Origin: an uncultured Legionella sp.
GTDB taxonomy: Bacteria; Pseudomonadota; Gammaproteobacteria; Legionellales; Legionellaceae
Assembly (NCBI GenBank): GCA_903885895.1
Contig: CAISKC010000051.1
Location: 1 to 6,378, forward strand
Reading direction: 5' to 3'
DNA: 6,378 nucleotides
Made by a program: the position numbers and the translations under genes. The notes under the pieces are model-generated. The model ran no database searches and was not told the DNA's origin. It saw nothing but the letters and a program-made list of their open reading frames with translations. The stretch's first letter is position 1; each line of letters begins with the position of its first letter. Of the stretch, positions 1-6,371 are shown in pieces.

Positions 1-2230
1 AATCCCAGCTAGTCATCTGTGGGTAACCGTGTACCAAGACGATGACGAAGCTGCGGATATTTGGATGAATGAAATCGGTGTGGCACCGGATCGCATCTCT
101 CGTTGTGGAGAAAAAGATAATTTTTGGTCTATGGGTGATACCGGGCCTTGTGGTCCGTGTACCGAGATTTTTTATGACCATGGTCCTGATATAGCCGGGG
201 GTCCACCAGGGAGCCCTGAAGCAGATGGCGATCGCTATATTGAGATCTGGAATTTGGTGTTTATGCAGTTTAATCGTGATAAACAAGGACATTTACATCC
301 ATTGCCTCAACCCTCTGTCGATACCGGTATGGGATTAGAGCGTATCGCTGCAGTGTTGCAACATGTGCACAATAATTATGATATTGATGTGTTTCATGAG
401 CTGAGGCAGTCTATCCTAACGCTCAAAGAAGACTTGGATCCCGAGCATCCTTCTTTGAAAGTGATAGCTGATCATATACGAGCTTGTGCTTTTTTATTAG
501 CAGATGGCGTGATGCCGAGTAATGAAGGGCGGGGTTATGTCCTACGTCGCATCATTCGACGCGCAGTCCGGCATGGATACGCATTGGGTTTGCCCATTCC
601 ATTTTTTTATCGTTTGGTAGCGCCTTTGGTAGCTATTATGGGAAAAGCCTATCCAGAATTGAGTAAGCAACAATCCTCTATTGAGCAATATCTAGAGCAA
701 GAAGAGCAGCAATTTATGCGTACCTTAGATCAAGGGATGCGTTTATTACAAGACCATATTCAAACGCAGCATTTGCAAACCATTTCCGGAGAGCTTGCTT
801 TCAAATTGTATGATACTTATGGGTTTCCTTTAGATTTGACCGCTGATATTGCACGTGAGCATGGTTTGCATGTGGATATGGAAGGCTTTCAGCATTATAT
901 GCAACAGCAGCGTACGCAGTCACAATCTGCGAGTCAATTTGAAGGTCATTATGATGAATTGATTCAACTTGCTGTGACATCTAGTTTTCATGGTTATGAA
1001 CAGGATGAAGTACAATCTGACATTGTTGCTTTGTTGCAAGATGGTAAAGCAGTGACACATTTGAAGCACGGCGACCAAGGCATCGTTGTCTTAGCTGCGA
1101 CGCCATTTTATGCCGAATCAGGAGGTCAAATCGGTGATAAAGGGACTTTATCAGCGGATGGGGTTTTATTTCGAGTAGATGAGACACGTCAACAAGGTGC
1201 TGCCATTGTGCATTATGGTGAAGTGCTCAAAGGGGAGTTGCGGCTGCAGCAATCTGTTTGGGCTACCATTGATGAGTTACGGAGAGATGCGATTCGTATG
1301 CATCATAGCGCTACGCATCTGGTGCATGCTGCATTACGGGTTGTGTTGGGTGAGCATGTGCAGCAAAAAGGTTCTTTAGTGGAAGCGGAACGTGCACGAT
1401 TTGATTTTGCGCATAGCGCAGCATTGTCTGCGCAAGATTTGGAACGTGTGGAATCGATAGTCAATGAACAAATTCGCTTAAACCATCCAATTGAAACGGC
1501 GCTGATGTCTTTGGAAGAGGCTAAACTAACTGGTGCTGCTGCATTATTTGATGAAAAATATGCTGATACTGTGCGTGTATTGTCGATGGGGGGGTTCTCA
1601 AAAGAACTATGCGGTGGGACACATGCCCGACGCACGGGAGATTTGGGCTTATTTAAGATTATCAATGAATATGGCGTAGCCAGTGGTGTCAGGCGCATCG
1701 AATTTGTGACGGGCAATGCGGCACTATTATGGGTGAATCAGCGTTTGTCTATATTGAATAGCCTGGCAGCATTACTCAAAACGCAAGCAGAGATGGTAGT
1801 AGACAAAGTGCAACATAGTTTGCATACCCTGAAACAGCGAGAAAAAGATTTGTTGCAATATCAACAAGGTGCTTTGCAGCAAGAGAGTGTTGTTTTACGA
1901 GAACAAGTCGAAATGGTTGGAGAGGTCGGGTTATTAATTAAGCAATTGGATCATCTCGATGCGCAGGGTCTCCGTAGTTTATTGGATCAACTCAAATCCA
2001 GTATCGCGAATGCGGTGATTGTTTTATATGCGGTGCATGAAGGTAATTTAGCGATCGTGGTCGGTGTTAGTAAAGGCATATTGGGTAAAGTGCCGTCGGC
2101 TGGTGTATTAGTGAAGCATATTTGTGGCAAGGGCGGTGGCCGCGATGATATGGCGCAAGGGGGCGGTCCCGTGCCCAGTGATTTGGTAGATAAGATTGCA
2201 AGTTTACGCACGATGTTGAAAAAGGAGTAG
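1..2230 (+). CDS. alaS: Alanyl-tRNA synthetase, 5'-truncated by window edge
   Basis: This cytoplasmic class II synthetase attaches alanine to tRNA-Ala and hydrolyses mischarged Ser- or Gly-tRNA-Ala. The frame is open to the left edge; the first whole codon is at base 2 and reads IPASHLWVTVYQDDDEA. The GTG at 29 is therefore the internal valine of WVTVY, not a start. By comparison with E. coli AlaRS (876 aa) about 120 N-terminal residues lie upstream. Visible landmarks are MGDTGPCGPCTEI near 130-170, class II motif 3 GMGLER at 326-343, and DTYGFPLDLT near 810-840. The editing-domain zinc ligands are HSATH at 1304-1318 and CGGTH at 1610-1624. The glycine-rich C-Ala segment GKGGGRDDMAQGGG lies at 2126-2167. 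The reading frame is intact to the TAG at 2228-2230, so the gene appears functional. In many gammaproteobacteria csrA follows alaS; here fliA follows. Confidence 0.97.
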   Translation, partial: IPASHLWVTVYQDDDEAADIWMNEIGVAPDRISRCGEKDNFWSMGDTGPCGPCTEIFYDHGPDIAGGPPGSPEADGDRYIEIWNLVFMQFNRDKQGHLHPLPQPSVDTGMGLERIAAVLQHVHNNYDIDVFHELRQSILTLKEDLDPEHPSLKVIADHIRACAFLLADGVMPSNEGRGYVLRRIIRRAVRHGYALGLPIPFFYRLVAPLVAIMGKAYPELSKQQSSIEQYLEQEEQQFMRTLDQGMRLLQDHIQTQHLQTISGELAFKLYDTYGFPLDLTADIAREHGLHVDMEGFQHYMQQQRTQSQSASQFEGHYDELIQLAVTSSFHGYEQDEVQSDIVALLQDGKAVTHLKHGDQGIVVLAATPFYAESGGQIGDKGTLSADGVLFRVDETRQQGAAIVHYGEVLKGELRLQQSVWATIDELRRDAIRMHHSATHLVHAALRVVLGEHVQQKGSLVEAERARFDFAHSAALSAQDLERVESIVNEQIRLNHPIETALMSLEEAKLTGAAALFDEKYADTVRVLSMGGFSKELCGGTHARRTGDLGLFKIINEYGVASGVRRIEFVTGNAALLWVNQRLSILNSLAALLKTQAEMVVDKVQHSLHTLKQREKDLLQYQQGALQQESVVLREQVEMVGEVGLLIKQLDHLDAQGLRSLLDQLKSSIANAVIVLYAVHEGNLAIVVGVSKGILGKVPSAGVLVKHICGKGGGRDDMAQGGGPVPSDLVDKIASLRTMLKKE

Positions 2231-2249
2231 TCCTAAAGCTCGAGGTTTT

Positions 2250-2279
2250 TAGAAAGTCCTGTTATAGTTAAAATATAAA
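2250..2279 (+). promoter_or_regulatory. Weak candidate sigma-70 promoter upstream of fliA
   Basis: The short gap after alaS is AT-rich and holds a possible -35 TAGAAA (2250-2255) and -10 TATAAA (2274-2279), 18 nt apart. An overlapping alternative -10 is TAAAAT (2269-2274). Either would start a transcript near 2280-2286, a short leader before the TTG at 2319. The -35 matches are poor, and read-through from alaS is equally possible. This would be the only promoter in the alaS-lysS run that I can suggest outside coding sequence. Confidence 0.25.
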
Positions 2280-2305
2280 TAAGGGCTGTTGACGTATGCC
2301 AACAC

Positions 2306-2311
2306 AGGGAG
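2306..2311 (+). promoter_or_regulatory. Shine-Dalgarno site deciding the fliA start
   Basis: AGGGAG is followed by a 7-nt spacer and an in-frame TTG at 2319. The longest frame opens earlier, at TTG 2289, but the only purine-rich sequence before that codon is AAGGG at 2281-2285, just 3 nt away. The internal site is better placed and gives a protein of 236 aa, close to E. coli FliA (239 aa). Confidence 0.55.
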
Positions 2312-2318
2312 TGTTGCT

Positions 2319-3029
2319 TTGTCGGAAAAAACTCAGGAACAGACGCAAGAAACAATGGTGAGAAATCATGCACTATTGGTCAAGCGCATTGCCCATCACC
2401 TGGCTGGCCGCTTGCCCCGTTCTATCCTAATGGATGATTTGCAGCAAGCGGGGATGTTGGGATTGCTGGAAGCGGTGCGTTCTTATGATGACACCAAAGG
2501 TGCTTCTTTTGAGACGTATGCGAGTATCCGCGTGCGCGGTTATATGTTGGATGAAGTGCGGCGTAATGATTGGGTCCCTCGCTCGGTGTATCGTAATTCG
2601 CGCTTGATTGCCAAAGCAGTTCGTACGGTTGAAAATCGGCATGGGCGTGAAGCGAGTGACCATGATGTGGCGCAGGAAATGGGATTGAATCTGCAGGATT
2701 ATCATGAATTGTTGGCAGATACCAATGGCGCACATTTGTATGGATTTGATGATTTAGGCGTGACAGATGATGTATTATGTGATGACAATGGCGCGGCAAC
2801 GGAGCCGCAGGCAAATGTTATGCATGCAGATTTTAAGGCGCGTTTGGGTGTGGTGATCAATGGATTGCCTCAAAATGAACAAATGGTTTTGTCTTTATAC
2901 TATGAACATGATTTGAATTTGAAAGAAATTGGTGATGTGATGGGTGTAACGGAATCGCGCGTTTCACAAATCCATAGCCAAGCAACGCATCGAATTCGTG
3001 CTAGATTGGAACAAGAAAATAGAGAGTAG
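2319..3029 (+). CDS. fliA: RNA polymerase sigma-28 factor (FliA/RpoF type)
   Basis: This alternative sigma factor of the sigma-70 group 3 family directs RNA polymerase to late flagellar and chemotaxis promoters in motile gammaproteobacteria. The 236-residue reading from TTG 2319 is full length. Region 2 spans about residues 14-90, with LPRSILMDDLQQAGMLGLLEA and RGYMLDEVRRNDWVPRSV, both typical of FliA. Region 3 spans about 92-140. Region 4 is at about 178-232, with the helix-turn-helix LNLKEIGDVMGVTESRVSQI. No region is missing and the frame is clean. Other starts are TTG 2289 (246 aa) and ATG 2355 (224 aa). The gene usually sits in a flhF-flhG-fliA cluster with motility genes; none is visible here. 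It lies 5 nt ahead of prfB and is probably co-transcribed with it. The protein sequence alone cannot show whether it still controls flagella or has been given another regulon. Confidence 0.93.
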   Translation: MSEKTQEQTQETMVRNHALLVKRIAHHLAGRLPRSILMDDLQQAGMLGLLEAVRSYDDTKGASFETYASIRVRGYMLDEVRRNDWVPRSVYRNSRLIAKAVRTVENRHGREASDHDVAQEMGLNLQDYHELLADTNGAHLYGFDDLGVTDDVLCDDNGAATEPQANVMHADFKARLGVVINGLPQNEQMVLSLYYEHDLNLKEIGDVMGVTESRVSQIHSQATHRIRARLEQENRE

Positions 3030-3034
3030 TCATA

Positions 3035-4142
3035 ATGTTAGAAGTGAATCAATTGCAGTTACAGATGTCCGATTTAGATAATCGTGTCACTGCACTCCGG
3101 GGGTATCTTTGACTATGACCGTTTGGCAGAACGATTGACCGAAGTGGTGCGAGAATTAGAATCGCCTACCATTTGGGATAATCCTGAGCAGGCGCAAACT
3201 TTGGGTCGAGAACGATCGCAATTAGAAACGATTGTGCATACGCTACAGCATTTAAGCCATTCATTACGTGATTTACCTGATTTATTAGAGATGGCGATTG
3301 CCGAATCTGATGAGCAAGTGATGCATGCTGTGGCCAAAGATTTGGCTGAGATAGCCAAACAAGTCGAAGGCATGGAGTTTCAACGCATGTTTTCTGGTAA
3401 GATGGATCGCGCGAATGCTTTTTTAGAAATTCAATCAGGATCAGGTGGGACTGAAGCGCAAGATTGGGCGGAGATGTTGCTGCGGATGTATTTACGCTGG
3501 GGCGAACAACATGGCTTTGTGACCGATTTGATCGAATGTTCTGCTGGTGATGTCGCTGGGATCAAATCTGCCACCATTTATTTCCAAGCTCCTTATGCAT
3601 TTGGGTGGCTTCGCACCGAGACAGGTGTGCATCGTTTGGTACGTAAATCCCCATTTGATTCAGGAAACCGACGGCATACGTCGTTTGCTTCGGTGTTTGT
3701 CTCACCCGAAGTAGATGATGATATTGTGATTGAAATTAATCCAGCAGATCTCAGGATCGATACCTACCGAGCTTCAGGAGCAGGTGGGCAACATGTGAAT
3801 CGAACTGATTCTGCGGTCCGACTCACGCATCTTCCGTCTGGCATTGTTGTACAGTGTCAAAATGATCGCAGTCAGCATAAAAATAAAGATCAAGCCATGA
3901 AGCAATTGCGTGCCAAATTGTATGAAATGGAAATGCAAAAAAAGAATGCTGCCTTGCAAGTATTAGAAGATAGCAAATCTGATATTGGTTGGGGATCGCA
4001 GATTCGATCGTATGTGTTAGATCAATCGCGCATCAAAGATTTACGTACTGGGGTTGAAACCTCGAATACCCAAGCAGTCTTAGATGGGGATTTGGACCAG
4101 TTTATTGAAGCCAGTTTGAAAGCAGGAGTAGACAAAGCATGA
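3035..4142 (+). CDS. prfB: Peptide chain release factor 2, made by programmed +1 frameshift
   Basis: RF2 recognises UGA and UAA in the ribosomal A site and triggers release of the peptide. The start is ATG 3035, 5 nt after the fliA stop and 8 nt after the purine run AGAGAG. A 25-codon zero-frame leader ends ...RGYL at the UGA 3110-3112; the body continues in the +1 frame from GAC 3111 to TGA 4140-4142. The joined product is 368 aa (E. coli RF2 365 aa). The codon-recognition tripeptide SPF is at residues 205-207 (nt 3648-3656) and the catalytic GGQ at 250-252 (nt 3783-3791), exactly the E. coli numbering. Residue 246 is alanine, the common form, not the threonine of E. coli K-12. The C-terminal part (SDIGWGSQIRSYVLD...) is complete. 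The gene overlaps lysS by 4 nt. Confidence 0.97.
3098..3113 (+). promoter_or_regulatory. prfB +1 programmed frameshift site
   Basis: The sequence reads CGG GGG TAT CTT TGA C. A G-rich, Shine-Dalgarno-like run (3099-3103) sits 3 nt before the slippery CTT codon, followed by the poorly terminated UGA C. This is essentially the E. coli prfB signal. When RF2 is scarce the ribosome pauses at UGA and the CUU-bound tRNA slips to UUU, making full-length RF2. When RF2 is plentiful translation stops after 25 residues. The role is known from the family; the site is seen directly. Confidence 0.95.
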
Positions 4143-5629
4143 GTACCGATGAGTTGATAGATGATCGTGACGTATATGAGATTCGTCAGCAAAAATTAGC
4201 CGATTTACGGGCGCAAGGATTTGATTTTCCCAACCATTTCAGACGAAGTCATCAAGCTGCTGAGATTATCCAGCAGTATGCGGAAACCGACGTGGAACAG
4301 CTTACAGCGCAACATGTCGAGGTTGCCATTGCGGGACGCATTGTGTTGCGCAGATTGATGGGGAAAGCTAGCTTTTTTCATTTGCAAGATGTGTCGGGAC
4401 GTATTCAAGTCTATTTGCGTGCTCAAGATGTGGGCGATAGTTATGAACAGTTTAAACTCTGGGACTTGGGTGATATCGTTGGGGTCACTGGATATTTGTT
4501 TGTAACCAAAACTGGCGAGTTAACGGTGCATGCCACAGGGCTTCATTTATTAACCAAATCTTTGCGTCCTTTACCGGATAAATTTCATGGTTTGTCAGAT
4601 CAAGAAACACGTTACCGTAAACGTTATGTGGATCTGATCGCGAATGAAGACAGCCGCCAAGTATTTTTGGTGCGTTCACTCATGATCAAAACTTTAAGAA
4701 AGTTTATGGATCAGCATCAATTTTTAGAAGTAGAAACACCCATGATGCATGCTATCCCTGGTGGTGCATTAGCCAGACCTTTTGTGACGTATCACAATGC
4801 TTTGGATAGAGAACTGTTTTTACGCATTGCGCCAGAGTTGTATCTGAAGCGCTTGGTGGTAGGCGGTTTTGAGCGCGTGTATGAAATCAATCGGAATTTC
4901 CGTAATGAAGGTATTTCTACGCGACACAATCCTGAATTCACGATGATCGAATTTTATCAAGCTTATGCTGATTATACGGATTTGATGAATTTTACGGAGC
5001 ATTTATTACAGTATTTATGTGACGAAGTGTTGCAACAACGCCAAATTGAGTACCAAGGCCATGTGATTGATTTTAATCAACCGTTTGCACGGTTAACGAT
5101 TCAAGAAGCAATTTTACAGTATCATCCGGCACTGAGCATGGAGCAAATTCAGACTGTCCCAGGTTGTCGCGCGATATTAGATAAGATGGGCTTTGCTTAC
5201 CAGCAAGCAGATGAACTGGGTAAATTACAAATGATTTTGTTTGAAGAAACGGTCGAGCACCAATTAATTCAACCGACTTTTGTGACGGCTTATCCTAAGA
5301 TTGTGTCACCTCTAGCACGTTCATCTGCTGCCGATCCCGATGTGACCGACCGCTTTGAATTGTTTATTGCGGGCCGGGAATTAGCCAATGGCTTCTCCGA
5401 ATTGAATGATGCGCAAGATCAAGCGGCGCGTTTTCAACTTCAAGTGGAAGACAAAGAGGCTGGTGATCTGGAAGCGATGCATTTTGATCATGATTATATC
5501 GAAGCACTAGAATATGGCATGCCACCTACGGCAGGAGAAGGGATTGGCATTGATCGTTTGGTGATGTTGTTCACCAATGCCGCGTCTATTCGCGATGTGA
5601 TTCTATTTCCGCAATTACGCGCGGAGTAA
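4139..5629 (+). CDS. lysS: Lysyl-tRNA synthetase, class II
   Basis: This cytoplasmic enzyme charges tRNA-Lys with lysine using ATP. It is 496 aa (E. coli LysS 505 aa) and full length. An N-terminal OB-fold anticodon-binding domain covers about residues 60-145 (VAIAGRIVLRRLMGKASFF). Then come class II motif 1 (about 180-215, FLEVETPMM...GGALARPF), motif 2 (about 244-272, FERVYEINRNFRNEG...RHNPEFTMIEFY) and motif 3 (about 465-493, GEGIGIDRLVMLFTN...RDVILFP). The lysine-pocket stretch GRELANGFSELND is at 412-424. The start is ATG 4139, which overlaps the prfB stop as ATGA, with AGGAG at 4124-4128 ten nt upstream. This arrangement suggests translational coupling to prfB. prfB-lysS is a widespread bacterial gene pair. 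No lesion is visible. Confidence 0.97.
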   Translation: MSTDELIDDRDVYEIRQQKLADLRAQGFDFPNHFRRSHQAAEIIQQYAETDVEQLTAQHVEVAIAGRIVLRRLMGKASFFHLQDVSGRIQVYLRAQDVGDSYEQFKLWDLGDIVGVTGYLFVTKTGELTVHATGLHLLTKSLRPLPDKFHGLSDQETRYRKRYVDLIANEDSRQVFLVRSLMIKTLRKFMDQHQFLEVETPMMHAIPGGALARPFVTYHNALDRELFLRIAPELYLKRLVVGGFERVYEINRNFRNEGISTRHNPEFTMIEFYQAYADYTDLMNFTEHLLQYLCDEVLQQRQIEYQGHVIDFNQPFARLTIQEAILQYHPALSMEQIQTVPGCRAILDKMGFAYQQADELGKLQMILFEETVEHQLIQPTFVTAYPKIVSPLARSSAADPDVTDRFELFIAGRELANGFSELNDAQDQAARFQLQVEDKEAGDLEAMHFDHDYIEALEYGMPPTAGEGIGIDRLVMLFTNAASIRDVILFPQLRAE

Positions 5630-5630
5630 T

Positions 5631-5670
5631 GGCATCAAATAAGGATGGTTGACAATTCAGATGCCTTTTC
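5631..5670 (+). terminator. Weak terminator-like stem after lysS
   Basis: GGCATC (5631-5636), starting one base after the lysS stop codon, can pair with GATGCC (5660-5665), which is followed at once by TTTTC. The stem is only 6 bp with a 23-nt loop, so it is weak by the usual standard. It competes with the stronger 11-bp stem at 5647/5719, whose left arm lies in the loop. No better intrinsic terminator is visible downstream of lysS. Confidence 0.25.
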
Positions 5671-5719
5671 ACCTCGTGAATAAGCCGAGGCAAGTAGGCG
5701 GAAGGAGCAATTGTCAACC
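5647..5719. repeat. 73-bp palindromic element with perfect 11-bp terminal inverted repeats
   Basis: The left arm GGTTGACAATT (5647-5657) and right arm AATTGTCAACC (5709-5719) are exact reverse complements. Nested inside are GCCT/AGGC (5663-5666 with 5696-5699) and CCTCG/CGAGG (5672-5676 with 5686-5690) around a 9-nt loop, so the whole can fold as one long interrupted hairpin. It lies 17 bp past the lysS stop and abuts the broken antidote remnant, whose recognisable homology stops about 12 bp to its right. There is no T-run on either strand, so it is not a standard terminator, and no clear target-site duplication. It could be a small non-autonomous mobile or REP-like repeat, or a structured RNA end. 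Copy number elsewhere in the genome is unknown. Confidence 0.6.
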
Positions 5720-5873
5720 TATACAAAATTTGCCTTTGGCGCGAGCAACCACATCAATTGCTTATGCAATATAGGCAGAATCGACGGTTTTAAAAGCATC
5801 GGCCATAAAGATAGCAATTGATTCTGGGCTATCTAATGCTTCGGCTGACTCATCATCTGCTTTAAAAATGCAT
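5714..5873 (-). pseudogene. Remnant of HigA-like addiction-module antidote protein
   Basis: Reading the minus strand gives KADDESAEALDSPESIAIF, then MADAFKTVDSAYIA, a stop, then AIDVVARAKG. This resembles the N-terminal half of the small 'addiction module antidote' family (COG3636, HigA-like), where an E-x-L-D-(S/T)-P-E-x-I-A start leads into ...A-L-x-x-V-A-R-A-(K/R)-G before the DNA-binding HTH. Three lesions are visible. From the likely ATG (5873-5871) an extra base in the T-run (plus-strand A-run 5864-5868) gives an immediate stop. A TAA replaces the expected lysine or similar codon at 5764-5762. After RAKG the reading diverges (KFCIG, then TGA at 5716-5714), so the HTH half is gone. In intact modules a RelE/ParE-type toxin gene is adjacent; none is seen. 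The family call is from remembered patterns, not a search. Confidence 0.55.
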
Positions 5874-5907
5874 ATGGATAGGGCTCTTGCGATAGAAGTG
5901 AATAAAT

Positions 5908-6291
5908 TTATTCGTGCTCAGCAATTGCAATCGCGATATGAAGGGTATCTTGATACGGTATCTTGATACATCGGCGAATTAATTGCCGACTCATCCACAG
6001 CACCAACCAATGTGGTAATACAGGGTGAACCAAGCCTTGTGTACACCAGCCGCCGTTGATAAAAAACTGAAACACTTCTTCTTCTGTTTTAAGCCTTATG
6101 GGAATACATACCTCTTGGATGGCAAGAATACGGAAGTTATGCGATTTTAAAATGGAGTGCAAATGGTCTAAATCGTTTGGTACGTGGGTGGTTTGTAAGG
6201 CCTTTTTGATATGATGAGCAATCATTTTGGTAATGGGATTGGCTGATTTTTTGGTTAAGTCCGTATACTGCTGTAAATTCAAGATGAGCAA
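5908..6291 (-). pseudogene. Probable C-terminal fragment of a SAM-dependent methyltransferase
   Basis: The 127-codon frame opens only with a TTG (6291-6289), has no Shine-Dalgarno sequence, and is bounded by an in-frame TAA at 6300-6298. Its sequence has the texture of real protein: LDHLHSILKSHNFRILAIQE, then an EEEVFQFFINGGW segment, and a closing IPYQDTLHIAIAIAEHE. This pattern (helix, strand, a GGW loop, final 'pY.DT..I.IA' strand) is like the C-terminal portion of class I methyltransferases of the UbiE/ubiquinone-biosynthesis-like group. The early DLTKKSANPITK would follow the 'LKPGG...D' strand in such proteins. The SAM-binding glycine motif and the first half are absent, and the bases upstream belong to the leader of the next plus-strand gene. 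I read it as a 5'-truncated relic. It could instead be an unrecognised small gene; the family call is tentative. Confidence 0.4.
5944..5969. repeat. Perfect tandem duplication of a 13-bp unit
   Basis: GGTATCTTGATAC occurs twice head to tail (5944-5956 and 5957-5969). The unit is itself nearly palindromic (GTATC-TT-GATAC). It falls in the last codons of the minus-strand methyltransferase-like frame and encodes IKIP and YQDT in two different frames. Since 13 is not a multiple of 3, gain or loss of one copy would shift that frame. Confidence 0.85.
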
Positions 6292-6301
6292 GAAGTATTA
6301 G

Positions 6302-6371
6302 CGTCATCGTTAAAATTCGGTACTATTGAGTTGCGAAACAACAATAAAAACCGAGGAGATTAGCGATGACG
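6302..6371 (+). promoter_or_regulatory. Inverted repeat spanning the start codon of the right-edge gene
   Basis: CGTCATCGTTAA (6302-6313) and TTAGCGATGACG (6360-6371) are complementary at 11 of 12 positions; the exception is a G-U pair in RNA. The right arm contains the ATG at 6366. The 46-nt loop carries the Shine-Dalgarno AGGAG at its edge. If transcription starts upstream of 6302 the stem could mask the start codon. No confident promoter is visible, so whether the left arm is transcribed is unknown. Confidence 0.4.

Noticed and set aside
29..31. GTG as a start codon for alaS
   Set aside because: It is the valine of the conserved WVTVY stretch and the frame is open back to the first bases of the window.
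1303..1716. Minus-strand open frame of 137 codons inside alaS
   Set aside because: It lies wholly opposite the conserved editing-domain coding sequence and resembles no protein; it is a shadow of alaS.
2233..2252. Small hairpin CTAAA...TTTAG with a CTCGAG core after alaS
   Set aside because: The stem is 5 AT-rich pairs with no T-tract after it, too weak to call a terminator.
2289..2294. TTGACG as a -35 promoter box
   Set aside because: No reasonable -10 lies 16-18 nt downstream; the position there is the purine-rich SD region.
2422..2814. Two overlapping minus-strand open frames inside fliA
   Set aside because: The peptides are low-complexity, rich in His/Pro/Ala, and lie opposite an intact conserved gene.
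5649..5654. Perfect TTGACA -35 box after lysS, and its mirror in the right arm
   Set aside because: No -10-like hexamer lies at proper spacing on either strand; the match comes from the inverted repeat.
5647..5719. Integron attC site
   Set aside because: The arms do not carry the GTTRRRY/RYYYAAC core signature, and no integrase or cassette is visible.
5868..5966. Plus-strand small ORF of 32 codons starting MHMDRALAIEVNKF
   Set aside because: It has no Shine-Dalgarno sequence and lies opposite the more protein-like minus-strand remnants.
5630..6365. CRISPR array or tRNA gene in the gene-poor stretch
   Set aside because: There are no regularly spaced repeats beyond the 13-bp tandem pair, and I could not find a cloverleaf with a T-loop motif.
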